Source: Chryseobacterium sp.
GTDB taxonomy: Bacteria > Bacteroidota > Bacteroidia > Flavobacteriales > Weeksellaceae
NCBI GenBank assembly: GCA_018260475.1
Contig: JAGLBA010000006.1
Location: 107,037-146,225, forward strand
DNA: 39,189 bases
Direction of reading: 5' to 3'
The position numbers and the translations under genes are program-made. This document shows, in pieces, positions 23,842-32,571 of the stretch (positions are counted from its first letter, which is position 1; each line of letters begins with the position of its first letter). The notes beneath the pieces were generated by a model that worked only from the letters and a program-made list of their open reading frames with translations, was not told the origin of the DNA and ran no database searches.

Positions 23842-25131
23842 CTACACCCCAAAAAGTGTTTTCATATAAGGGCTCAGGAACAAACCATCGGGGTCCAGAA
23901 TTGCCCGAAGTTTTTTAAAATCTTCCCATCTCGGATAGACTTTGGAGAAATATTCGGCGTCCAAAGAGTGGGATTTTCCCCAGTGTGGACGGCCGCCATA
24001 CTGTATTGCAAGGTTTTGCACATCTTCGAAATATTTTGGCACAGGAGATTTCTTAAAGGTATGTACCGCAAAATACACCGACTCCCGCTGGTATGCAGGA
24101 CTAAGCCATATGTCATCAGATTTTACCCAGCGAATCTCAATCGGGAAGAACACATGGTAATAATTGGTATCGAAAAGTGCATTTAATTTTAACAAAAATT
24201 CCTCAAAAAATTGTGCCGGTATGCTGAACTCCATTTCATTGAACTTAACCAAACGATCGGTCGCCAAAATCCTGTTATAATGGTTGATCCGCATATCGCT
24301 GCCCACCAAGAACGCCATAATTTTGTTGATTCTCCGCGCATCAATATTGAATTTTGAAGTAGCCTCGCATACGGCTTTTAGTCCAATATTTTCTATTATT
24401 TTTTGGTTCAGATAATTTTTCCATTTTGGATCCCTCACGGCTTCGTCGGTTTTGCACATCCGCTTCATCAGGGCTTTATCGGTCATTGGAAAAAAGAAAA
24501 ATTCCAGATTGCGGTTTTCCTTTAAAAGTTGGGGAACCTGCGGAAGAATCTCCAATAAATTCACTACGGAAGACTCTGCTTTGAGTTTGTAAGCATCTTC
24601 CAACTGTAATTTCACCTTCACAATCACTCCCAACACTCCAAGGCCTACCCTACCGCCTTCAAAGATATCCGGATTTTGATTTTTTGAACATTCCATAATT
24701 TCGCCAGTGGCAGTCACCACCCAAAACGCCACAATTTGGTTGGCAATGCCCGTAAGATCCACGCCGGTTCCGTGCGTCCCCGTACTTATAGCGCCCGCAA
24801 GAGTTTGCAGGTCAAAATCTCCAAGATTTTCCTGTGCTAATCCACTTTCCAGACATAAAACGCCCACTTTTCGAACCGTAGTTCCTGCCCAAAAAGTAAT
24901 TTGTCTATTAGGCTTATCCATCTCAACAATACCCAAAAGCGCAGAAATATCCATCATAATATCATCCGATGCGCACAGTTTTGTAAAAGAATGCCCGGAG
25001 GCCACCATCCTTATTTTTCGTTTCTCTGCAGCAGCAGACTTCACAATTTGGCAGATTTCTTCTACCGATTGCGCTTTCACATAATTTCTCGGAGTAGCGG
25101 TGACGGTTTCCGCCCAATTTTTCCAAACCAT
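23842..25131 (-). CDS. FAD-linked sugar-1,4-lactone oxidase (ALO/gulonolactone oxidase family)
   Basis: The 429-residue protein has the VAO-type FAD domain: RMVASGHSFTKLC with H47 in the position that can bind FAD covalently, then LAGAISTGTHGTG and GRVGLGVLGVIVKV. The C-terminal ALO domain ends in GGRPHWGKSHSL (HWGK 383-386) and LDPDGLFLSPYMKTLFG. Relatives oxidise L-gulono- or D-arabinono-1,4-lactone, the last step toward ascorbate-like compounds, although bacterial members often have other polyol substrates. No signal peptide or membrane segment is seen. The aldolase-like gene lies 67 bases upstream on the same strand. Confidence 0.88.
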   Translation of the reverse strand: MVWKNWAETVTATPRNYVKAQSVEEICQIVKSAAAEKRKIRMVASGHSFTKLCASDDIMMDISALLGIVEMDKPNRQITFWAGTTVRKVGVLCLESGLAQENLGDFDLQTLAGAISTGTHGTGVDLTGIANQIVAFWVVTATGEIMECSKNQNPDIFEGGRVGLGVLGVIVKVKLQLEDAYKLKAESSVVNLLEILPQVPQLLKENRNLEFFFFPMTDKALMKRMCKTDEAVRDPKWKNYLNQKIIENIGLKAVCEATSKFNIDARRINKIMAFLVGSDMRINHYNRILATDRLVKFNEMEFSIPAQFFEEFLLKLNALFDTNYYHVFFPIEIRWVKSDDIWLSPAYQRESVYFAVHTFKKSPVPKYFEDVQNLAIQYGGRPHWGKSHSLDAEYFSKVYPRWEDFKKLRAILDPDGLFLSPYMKTLFGV

Positions 25132-25198
25132 TTCAAGGAATTTTGTTAAAATTTAATTTTGAAAATGACGATATCGACATAGAATTTGATATTTAAAT

Positions 25199-26374
25199 TT
25201 ACAAAAAACATTTGCCTTCGCCTCTATAGGTAAAGGCTTTTCCTGCAATCTCACCATTAGAAAGCAATAATAATTCATTAAATCTCTCGCACAATTCGCC
25301 CGCCTTGGCATGTCGGAAAACTGCAAAATTGGTTTCATCTAAATTCATTTCCGAAGCGGTGCAGAAGGGTGTTTGTACCTCGCCACAACCTTCATTTTTA
25401 AACAATTGTGCATTTTCAGGAAATACTATGGAAGGTTGTTTTTGCACTCCCGTTTGCCCGGATGCGATGTAACCGCAGCCCAATGCAGTGTAAATATTTT
25501 GCTGAGGATTTCGGCAAACTTCCACCACAAATCCAGCGGCAGGTTTTCCTGAAAAATTGCTATAGGCATCAAAAAGTGTGGGATGGTAAAGCCCGGATCC
25601 AAAAGTAAGTTCGGTCACGCCGCTATTGCCCGCCACATATTCTAAACTGCCTGTTCCACCGGCATTGAAAAAATCTAATTGAATGTTATTTTTGGAAATT
25701 AAATTGCTAACCTGATGGCATTTTTCAGCAATTTGCGGTATAGATCTCTTTTTTAAAAATCTTATAATGTGGTTGATATGACTACCCTTTATCGCATCAC
25801 CAACACCCGCAATTTGAGCATCATAAGCCATTACGCCTTTTAAGGATAAATGAGAAGAATTTTTTATGAATTTGATGAATTTTTCAGCCAAATTAATTGA
25901 ATGCAAAGACGAACGAAAAACGCCAAAATATACGCCTGGAAATTTCGTACTCACATCTAAATCCATAGAAATGGAAATTACGGTGCCAAATTCTTCGCCA
26001 TAGTCCTGAAGTTTTTGAAGTTGGTAAGGACTATCCGCCGTAAGATATATGGTTTTTCCTGCTGCAAGTTTTTCACAAAGTTTTTCCACCCAAACTTTTT
26101 GTAGCGTAGGATAGGCTACCATAATATTATCAAAACCTAAATCTGAAAGCCAAAGCGCCTCTTCCAGAGAAAAGCACATCCAGCGGGAAATCCCGAAATA
26201 ATCGCGCAGCCGCTCCAACATCGGCACAGAGCGAATGGATTTCGTGGCGATACGGATTTGGTGATTGCCACACCGTGCCTTTAAAGTCTTAAAATTGACA
26301 TCAAACGCATCCAAATCCACAAATGCAAAGGGCTTGGGTTCTTCATTAAAAATTTTATAATATTTTGCAAACAT
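25199..26374 (-). CDS. PLP-dependent alanine-racemase-fold protein (D-threonine aldolase-like)
   Basis: The 391-residue protein shows an alanine racemase N-terminal barrel: PKPFAFVDLDAFDVNFKTL, the PLP lysine in RIATKSIRSV (K45), SLEEALWLSDLGFDNIMVAYP and a phosphate-binding FFNAGGTGSLEYVA. The C-terminal part with GCGYIASG, AKAGELCERFNELLLL and CFL resembles the metal site of D-threonine aldolase-type proteins, often annotated as amino acid deaminase/aldolase. It is not a standard alanine racemase, which has a different C-terminal domain. Its partner in the same unit is a sugar-lactone oxidase. The exact reaction is unknown. Confidence 0.8.
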   Translation of the reverse strand: MFAKYYKIFNEEPKPFAFVDLDAFDVNFKTLKARCGNHQIRIATKSIRSVPMLERLRDYFGISRWMCFSLEEALWLSDLGFDNIMVAYPTLQKVWVEKLCEKLAAGKTIYLTADSPYQLQKLQDYGEEFGTVISISMDLDVSTKFPGVYFGVFRSSLHSINLAEKFIKFIKNSSHLSLKGVMAYDAQIAGVGDAIKGSHINHIIRFLKKRSIPQIAEKCHQVSNLISKNNIQLDFFNAGGTGSLEYVAGNSGVTELTFGSGLYHPTLFDAYSNFSGKPAAGFVVEVCRNPQQNIYTALGCGYIASGQTGVQKQPSIVFPENAQLFKNEGCGEVQTPFCTASEMNLDETNFAVFRHAKAGELCERFNELLLLSNGEIAGKAFTYRGEGKCFL

Positions 26375-26450
26375 CTTTCAGGAAAATTAATTAAAATTGC
26401 AATATATTTAAAATATTTCAGAAGAATCGAAATAAAATGAATAGGAAATA

Positions 26451-27428
26451 CTAGAACTTTCGCTCTATTACATAATCCAGCATAAGATTCAGGGAGTGTT
26501 TGGCTTCCGAATCTGGGAATTCTGCCAAAATGTTTTTGGCTTTTTGTTGATAATCTTTCATCACAGTGATGGCGTAATCCAGTCCGCCAGAAGCTTTCAC
26601 GAAGTCGATGAGTTCTTTTACCCGCTTTTTGTCGTTATTGTAGCGTTTGATGGTGTTAAAATAATATTTCCGATCGGTTTCGTTGGCGATTTTCAGCGTA
26701 TGAATGAGCGGCAAAGTCATTTTTTTCTCCTTGATATCGATGCCCACAGGTTTTCCGATGACATTGGAAGTAAGGTAATCGAAAAGGTCATCCTTTATTT
26801 GGAATGCCATACCCGTTAAAGTTCCGAAATCCATCATTTTTTTTGCCAACACTTCATCGGCACCATTGGAGAGCACACCTATTTCGCAGCAAGCCGCGAT
26901 TAAAGTAGCTGTTTTTTGGCGGATGATTTCGTAATAAACATTCTCGGTAATATCCAGTTTTCTGGCTTTTTCGAGTTGAAGAAGTTCACCTTCGGACATC
27001 TCGCGAATCGTTCGGGCAATCACCTTAAGCAAATCGTAATCGTTATGATCGGTGGATAGTAAAACAGATTTCGACAATAAATAATCGCCTACTAAAACGG
27101 CAATTTTGTTTTTCCACAAAGCATTAATGGAGAAAAAATTACGGCGTTTAAAACTTTCATCCACCACATCATCATGTACCAAAGTCGCGGTATGAATCAA
27201 CTCAATCATGGAGGCACCACGAAAGGTTTTTTCACTGACATCGCCAATCAGTTTAGCACAAAGAAACACGAACATTGGGCGCATCTGCTTGCCTTTGGTT
27301 GTCACGATAAAGCGCGTAACTTTGTCCAAAAGCGGAACATTACTTTGCATGGATTCATAAAACTTTTGTTCAAAAAGTTTCATTTCCTGAGAGATGGGCT
27401 GCTTGATTTCTTCTACGATGTTCGACAC
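26451..27428 (-). CDS. Polyprenyl diphosphate synthase
   Basis: This trans-prenyl transferase elongates farnesyl diphosphate with IPP, most likely to supply the menaquinone side chain. The first aspartate motif DDVVD is at 86-90 within LIHTATLVHDDVVDESFKRR and the second, DDLFD, at 213-217. The 325-residue length fits the IspB/octaprenyl-type group; product length cannot be read by eye. The start is GTG 27428 (MSNIVEEIKQP). A perfect -7 element lies at 27470-27477. Confidence 0.92.
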   Translation of the reverse strand: MSNIVEEIKQPISQEMKLFEQKFYESMQSNVPLLDKVTRFIVTTKGKQMRPMFVFLCAKLIGDVSEKTFRGASMIELIHTATLVHDDVVDESFKRRNFFSINALWKNKIAVLVGDYLLSKSVLLSTDHNDYDLLKVIARTIREMSEGELLQLEKARKLDITENVYYEIIRQKTATLIAACCEIGVLSNGADEVLAKKMMDFGTLTGMAFQIKDDLFDYLTSNVIGKPVGIDIKEKKMTLPLIHTLKIANETDRKYYFNTIKRYNNDKKRVKELIDFVKASGGLDYAITVMKDYQQKAKNILAEFPDSEAKHSLNLMLDYVIERKF

Positions 27429-27440
27429 TTTTTTATGAGT

Positions 27441-27464
27441 GATGCTTGATTAATGATGCTTGAT
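27441..27464. repeat. Direct repeat in the leader of the polyprenyl synthase gene
   Basis: GATGCTTGAT occurs twice (27441-27450 and 27455-27464), separated by TAAT, between the promoter and the GTG start. It has the same flavour as the repeat at 2524-2554. Confidence 0.6.
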
Positions 27465-27469
27465 GCGAG

Positions 27470-27477
27470 CAAAGATA
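27470..27477 (-). promoter_or_regulatory. Promoter -7 element of the polyprenyl synthase gene
   Basis: TATCTTTG on the minus strand is a perfect TAnnTTTG about 40 bases before the GTG start. No clear TTG is visible at the upstream distance. Confidence 0.45.
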
Positions 27478-27514
27478 ATTATTAAAAACATAATACTTGT
27501 GATGCTGCGGCAAA

Positions 27515-28381
27515 TTATTGCAACATCCCTTTCGGAATGAAATAAAAGCTTTGTTTGGCAGTCCCAAGCGGCGTGCGGAATTCCTCTCCGGAAATATAAA
27601 TCCCGTTTTCGTCTACGGCGATGCCTTCTATTTGACCTAATGAAATTGTGCTGCCGAGGTAATATTTTTTCGGAATTTCATTGAAGAAAATGCCTGATTC
27701 GGTTTCATCAAAGATTTCTAAAAAGACTTCCATTTTCTTTGTATAACCGATTAAATATAGTTTTTTATCATAATAGTAAGCATCCGTCACAAAAAATCCC
27801 GTACCAAAAGATTCTATCTTTTGCGCTGGTTGGTTTTCATTTAAATTTGGATCGAGGACATAGTGCGTGGTTCTTTTTGACACCCATTCCTTAGTAAAAA
27901 TATGGATTTTACCATTCAAAAAAATCATGGCTTCTGCATCGAAATCATTGTTGATGAGTTTCGTGTCGAAGTCGTTTTGTTCAGGATAATAAAAAGGAAT
28001 TTCTTTAATTTTTTCCGTTGAGTCTATTTTAGTTTTAAAAACCTTCAAATTCCGGCGTGTTCCGGCGTTATTTCCAAAATCCCCGATGTAGAAATTCTCG
28101 CCGTCATGCGTGATGGCTTCCCAATCGTTGTTAGCCACAGGCAGCTTTGCCTTTGATAAAATTTTGCCCGAATTTTTATTAATCTCAAAAATTTCAGAAG
28201 GGTTCCCACCATCATTGAAAGAGTAAAGTTTTCCATTAAAGAAACTTAATCCCGAAGTTTCCCGCAGAGAATCAGGAAGTGTAGCGGTATGGTATTTTTT
28301 AATCTTGAAAAATTCAATTTTTTCCTGCGCATAAAGGTTTGAACCTAAGATAATTACTAAAACAATGAACCAGTTTTTCAT
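27515..28381 (-). CDS. Secreted protein of an uncharacterised beta-propeller-like family
   Basis: The 288-residue protein has a signal peptide (MKNWFIVLVIILGSNLYAQ) and repeated strand-turn patterns such as SGLSFFNGKLYSFNDGGN, ENFYIGDFGNNAGTRRNL and IEGIAVDENGIYISGEE, which suggest a beta-propeller. It shares the sequence IGDFGNN, FYYPEQ and a FDxEx..F..GK/NHxxxFTK block with the lipoprotein at 31619, so they are paralogues. No catalytic motif is visible. It is the last gene of a tight unit: rlmN, DUF1275 and this gene, whose ATG directly abuts the preceding stop. Confidence 0.75.
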   Translation of the reverse strand: MKNWFIVLVIILGSNLYAQEKIEFFKIKKYHTATLPDSLRETSGLSFFNGKLYSFNDGGNPSEIFEINKNSGKILSKAKLPVANNDWEAITHDGENFYIGDFGNNAGTRRNLKVFKTKIDSTEKIKEIPFYYPEQNDFDTKLINNDFDAEAMIFLNGKIHIFTKEWVSKRTTHYVLDPNLNENQPAQKIESFGTGFFVTDAYYYDKKLYLIGYTKKMEVFLEIFDETESGIFFNEIPKKYYLGSTISLGQIEGIAVDENGIYISGEEFRTPLGTAKQSFYFIPKGMLQ

Positions 28382-29098
28382 TTATATTTTTCGTTTTAAA
28401 AGTAGCACTTTAATTTTTAACAAATCGTAAAACACTCCTCCCAAAAGCAAAATCGTTCCCAATAATAGCGAACGGATTCCGAAATTTGAGAAAAGAATAC
28501 CTCCAGTCACCCCGCCAAAAAAGAAGGACCAAATAATAATCAACCTCAACCGGATGGACTTCACTATTTTCGTGATATTTTCTTTGCTTTTAATAAAGAA
28601 AAGTTGCGAAAACTCGATTCCCATATCTGTAAAAAGGCCGGTAAGGTGCGTGGTTCGGACTACAGAATGCGAGATGGCGGTGACCAGTGCGTTCTGCATT
28701 CCCATGGTAAAAAGCAGCATAAAAGCGAGAAAATCTGGCGCATATTTTATTAAAAAATCGCCACCCAAGGCTATCGCTCCCAAAATAATGGCCTCCGCCA
28801 AGGCGGGAATGATGTAGGTGAGCCGCGTACGAATCCTGACAACTACTTCTTCGGTGAAACTCGACACGAAGGCTCCGAGGAAGAACGAAAAAACGAAGAG
28901 CGCCACATGGAAAGCGCCTAGGAAGTTCATTTTGAAAGCCTCGTCCACAAAGAAAGCGAAATGCCCTGTGACATTGGTGGTGAGTTTGCCTACAGCAAAA
29001 AATCCGCAGACATTCACCAGCCCCGCCACGAAAGAAAGTAGCGTCGCAATGCCTATATTATGGGCTTCGGTACGGGTTTTTCCTTTATGTACAAACAT
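28382..29098 (-). CDS. YoaK/DUF1275 family membrane protein
   Basis: The 238-residue integral membrane protein has about six hydrophobic helices and the DUF1275 signatures: TLLSFVAGLVNVCGFFAVGKLTTNVTGH near the N-terminus and MGMQNALVTAISHSVVRTTHLTGLFTDMGIE in the middle. The family is widespread and its function is not established. It begins two bases after the rlmN stop and abuts the downstream secreted-protein gene, which implies one transcript from the rlmN promoter. Confidence 0.88.
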   Translation of the reverse strand: MFVHKGKTRTEAHNIGIATLLSFVAGLVNVCGFFAVGKLTTNVTGHFAFFVDEAFKMNFLGAFHVALFVFSFFLGAFVSSFTEEVVVRIRTRLTYIIPALAEAIILGAIALGGDFLIKYAPDFLAFMLLFTMGMQNALVTAISHSVVRTTHLTGLFTDMGIEFSQLFFIKSKENITKIVKSIRLRLIIIWSFFFGGVTGGILFSNFGIRSLLLGTILLLGGVFYDLLKIKVLLLKRKI

Positions 29099-29100
29099 TG

Positions 29101-30135
29101 TTACTCACCAGATTTATTCGCCAATTGACCACAGGCGGCATCAATATCCCCTCCCCGACTTCGGCGTACCAGAACGGTAATTCCGGCTTTTTCCAGTTCG
29201 CGGACATATTTCTCTTCTGCTGCGATGCTTCTATGGTCGAATTTTCCTTCGCCAATCGGGTTGTATTGGATTAGATTCACTTTGGAAGGTACTTGTCGGC
29301 AATATTTAATTAAGGCTTTGATATGCGCATCATCATCATTAATTCCTTTCCAGACGCAATATTCAAAAGTAAGGATATTCCCTGTTTTTTGGTACCAATA
29401 GCGCAACGCTTCCATTATTTCTGTTAATGGAAATTTCTCCGAAAACGGCATGATTTCGTTGCGGGTTTTCTCTATTGCGGAATGCAGCGAGAGTGCTAGT
29501 TTCACCCGGAGTTCTTCATCTGCCAGCATTTTGATCATCTTCGGAATTCCCGCTGTAGAAACCGTAATACGCCGTGCCGCCATGCCCAAGCCTTCTGGCT
29601 CGGTGATTTTTTTGATGGCCTCTACCACATTTTTATAGTTCATCATCGGCTCGCCCATTCCCATAAATACGATATTGGATAGCGGACGATCGAAGTACAT
29701 TTTACTTTGCTTATCGATAAGTGCTACTTGATCTACAATTTCCGCAACCTCCAAATTCCGCATCCTTTTGAGTTTTGCCGTGGCACAAAATTCACAATTG
29801 AGCGAGCAGCCGACTTGTGAAGAAACACAGGCTGTAGTTCGGCTATCAGTTGGAATCAATACCGATTCTACCATCAAACCGTCATGTAGTTTCACGCCAT
29901 TTTTTATGGTGCCGTCGGTAGATTTTTGTAATTGATCAACAGAGATGGGATTGATGGTATACTCTTGAGCAATTTTTTCTCGAAGTTCTTTAGAAAGATT
30001 CGTCATTTCATCAATAGAATGGAGATTTTTACTCCATAACCAGTCATAAACCTGCTTTGCACGAAACGGTTTTTCACCCAAAGTCACAAAATAATCTTTG
30101 AGCGTATCGAGAGATAAAGTACGGATGTCTTTCAA
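29101..30135 (-). CDS. rlmN: 23S rRNA (adenine2503-C2)/tRNA methyltransferase RlmN
   Basis: RlmN is a radical-SAM enzyme that methylates C2 of A2503 in 23S rRNA and of A37 in some tRNAs. The iron-sulfur cysteines are C110, C114 and C117 in GCSLNCEFCATAKLKRMRNL. The second catalytic cysteine is C335 in RRSRGGDIDAACGQL. VFMGMGEPMMNY and VSTAGIPKMI are also typical. The 344-residue length is normal. It carries its own promoter at 30163-30170 and leads a three-gene unit. Confidence 0.95.
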   Translation of the reverse strand: MKDIRTLSLDTLKDYFVTLGEKPFRAKQVYDWLWSKNLHSIDEMTNLSKELREKIAQEYTINPISVDQLQKSTDGTIKNGVKLHDGLMVESVLIPTDSRTTACVSSQVGCSLNCEFCATAKLKRMRNLEVAEIVDQVALIDKQSKMYFDRPLSNIVFMGMGEPMMNYKNVVEAIKKITEPEGLGMAARRITVSTAGIPKMIKMLADEELRVKLALSLHSAIEKTRNEIMPFSEKFPLTEIMEALRYWYQKTGNILTFEYCVWKGINDDDAHIKALIKYCRQVPSKVNLIQYNPIGEGKFDHRSIAAEEKYVRELEKAGITVLVRRSRGGDIDAACGQLANKSGE

Positions 30136-30162
30136 AAGAAAAATGTTTAATTATAGAAGTTG

Positions 30163-30170
30163 CAAAGATA
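30163..30170 (-). promoter_or_regulatory. Promoter -7 element of rlmN
   Basis: TATCTTTG (minus strand) fits TAnnTTTG exactly, with only a weak GTG in the -33 position. The ATG at 30135 is about 28 bases downstream. Confidence 0.5.
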
Positions 30171-30252
30171 CGGTTTTTCGTAATTTTTTCACGACGGGGA
30201 AAGACTTAAAGTAAAAGAGAAAATCCCAACGACATGAACAATACTTGCATAA

Positions 30253-31617
30253 ATCATAGTAAAAATTTACCGACAGAAAAACAGTGGAGAAGATTTGGTT
30301 TTTGATAAAAAATATTCCAAAAAACAAACGCAAGAAATTTGGATGTATGGATTGGGCGACGATGATCAATTTGAAGTAATTGGAAACCAAAATAATCCGA
30401 TAAAAATTCGTCTTTTGGGCGGGTTAAATAATGATACTTACACGATTAATAAAGGGGAAAAATTATATATCTACGATTATAAAACCAAAAAAAATACCTT
30501 TAATTCCCTGAAAGGAAAAATCACCCTTTCGGATAATTATGATTTGAACGAATATCAATATAAAAGACCAAAATTCGATGTGTTTGCCTCCACCCTCAAT
30601 TTAGGTTACAACCCTGATGACGGCGTTATCTTAGGATTAAATTCGAATTGGACCAAAAATGGTTTTAACCAAAATCCATTCTCATCAAAACATACTTTAA
30701 AAACCAATTATTTCACATTATCAAACGGTTACGAAGTTCGTTATGAAGGAATCTTCCCGAGAATTGTCGGAAACTGGTTCTATCAGATCGATGCAGGTTA
30801 CACAGACTCTAGATATATTCGAAATTACTTCGGAAATGGAAACATTACTAAAAACGATCATGATATTTATGAGGAAAAATATTACCGTGTACGGGCCGGA
30901 GAGTTTTACGCCGTACCATCGATCAATTGGAGAAAAAATGCAAGTTTATTCTCCGCAAAATTGGTTTACGAAGCTTTAAAAATCGAAAAAACAGAAAATC
31001 GTAGAATTGCGACGCCCAATATTGTAGACGAGAATGTGTTTTCAACCAACCATTTTGCAGGAATAGATGTAGGATTTCACTTTGAAAATGTAAATAAAAA
31101 AGTAAATCCGAGTTTGGGAATGAAGTTTGACAGCCAATTTACATATCGACAAAACCTTAATAACGGCGACAAAAAACTACCCACTTTTGAAACCGGTTTA
31201 GGATTCACTCATTACCTTACCAAAAATGAAAAACTCACTATTTCTACCTATGCAAAAGCAAAATGGCTGCTGAGCGATGATTATGAGTTTTATCAAATGG
31301 CAACTTTAGGCGGAAACGACAATCTTCGCGGTTTCCAATTTGATCGTTTTTATGGTAAAAGTTCTTTCTATCAAAGTTCGGATCTTCGTTGGTCGATCGG
31401 GAATTTCCGAAATGCTTTTGTTCCTTTAAACATCGGAATTTTCGGCGGGTTTGATTACGGACGGGTTTGGCTTCCGAATGAATTTAGCAATCAGTGGCAT
31501 ACTTCTGCAGGTGCAGGAATTTGGCTCAATGCGCTGGATATGCTGGGAATTCAAGCATCCTATTTCCTTTCATCGGACAAAGGAAGATTTGTTCTTGGAT
31601 TTGGAATGAATTTCTAA
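30253..31617 (+). pseudogene. C-terminal fragment of an Omp85-type beta-barrel protein (phosphoesterase-barrel fusion family)
   Basis: The frame is open from 30253 (a stop lies just before) to 31617, about 454 codons, with no ATG near the front; the first possible start is TTG 30295. The protein reads EDLVFDKKYSKKQTQEIWMY, GLGDDDQFEV, LLGGLNNDTY, then a 16-strand-like barrel with LGGNDNLRGFQFDRFYGKS and FGGFDYGRVW, ending in the aromatic FGMNF. This matches the C-terminal part of long Flavobacteriia proteins whose N-terminal part is a metallophosphoesterase. Signal peptide and enzymatic half are absent. The barrel itself has no stops, so the loss looks recent. The rlmN promoter lies just beyond the break. 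Confidence 0.7.
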
Positions 31618-31618
31618 A

Positions 31619-32479
31619 TTAGAGTTTTAATTGATAAAGAAAAGATCCTCCTTTTTTTGTTGCTTCATCAGTAATCAAGATAGATTCGTTGGTTTCGAAA
31701 CAAAGGCCTTCTTTTTGAGTAAAATTTTGCAATTCGATCGTTTTGGGTTCTCCTGAAAAGAAATTGTCATCTTTAAAATTGGTGAAAACCCACACTTTAT
31801 CGGAGCTTAAAAGCACCACTTTCTTTTTATCGGGGCTTATTGCTGCACTGGTTACAGCGCAATGATTGAAGTTTCCACAAGTCACAAACTCGGATAATTT
31901 CTTGGCCGGAAGTTTTGTTTGTGAATTATTATCCACCCGGTACAGAGAAGTAGTTCCATCGAATTCCGAGCTTCTGTTTTTTGTGAATAAATAAAAATGG
32001 TTGTTGTAAAAGAAAAAGGATTCTACATCAAAAATTCTATTTTTCTTTTGTGCCGGGAAATCCTTTTGTTCAGGATAATAAAATCGCACAATTTCCGAAG
32101 CTATTGCTTCATCTTTACTCAAATCGGCGGCATTAATTTTATAAATAGCTAAATTCTGTCGGTCATTATCATTGTTACCAAAATCCCCAATGTAAAGATT
32201 TCCTTCTTCATCAGAAGAAAGGTCTTCCCAATCAATGTTTTCTACGTTTGAAACTCGGATTTTGCGTATCAGTTCTCCTTTTTTATTAAATCCGAAAAGC
32301 AAATTTTCATTACCTTGGTCTTCTACGGTCCAAATTAAATTTGAAGCTTTCGAAATTTCACAAGCCGATGCTTCATCAATCTCCTTGGGAAGCGCGGTGA
32401 CAACTTCGATTCCATATTGCGCCTTTTCTTGGCAATTGGTCGCTAATAATAAGATGCTGGAAATAAATAAGGCTTTCAT
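31619..32479 (-). CDS. Lipoprotein of the same beta-propeller-like family as the 27515 gene
   Basis: From ATG 32479 the protein has 286 residues and starts MKALFISSILLLATNCQEK, a lipoprotein signal with lipobox LATNC. The body contains NIDWEDLSSDEEGNLYIGDF, GNNDNDRQNLAIYKI, VRFYYPEQKDFP and FFFYNNHFYLFTKNR, closely parallel to the secreted protein at 27515. The longer frame to 32542 only adds a hydrophobic stretch ahead of the true signal. It ends one base from the stop of the convergent barrel fragment. Substrate or partner is unknown. Confidence 0.75.
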   Translation of the reverse strand: MKALFISSILLLATNCQEKAQYGIEVVTALPKEIDEASACEISKASNLIWTVEDQGNENLLFGFNKKGELIRKIRVSNVENIDWEDLSSDEEGNLYIGDFGNNDNDRQNLAIYKINAADLSKDEAIASEIVRFYYPEQKDFPAQKKNRIFDVESFFFYNNHFYLFTKNRSSEFDGTTSLYRVDNNSQTKLPAKKLSEFVTCGNFNHCAVTSAAISPDKKKVVLLSSDKVWVFTNFKDDNFFSGEPKTIELQNFTQKEGLCFETNESILITDEATKKGGSFLYQLKL

Positions 32480-32571
32480 AAGTTTTAACTGAATCATCAA
32501 AATTACTAAAATAAAAATGCACAACCGAAATTGTGCATTCATTAAAAGTTGTATTTCTTTTTTGTATTAAA

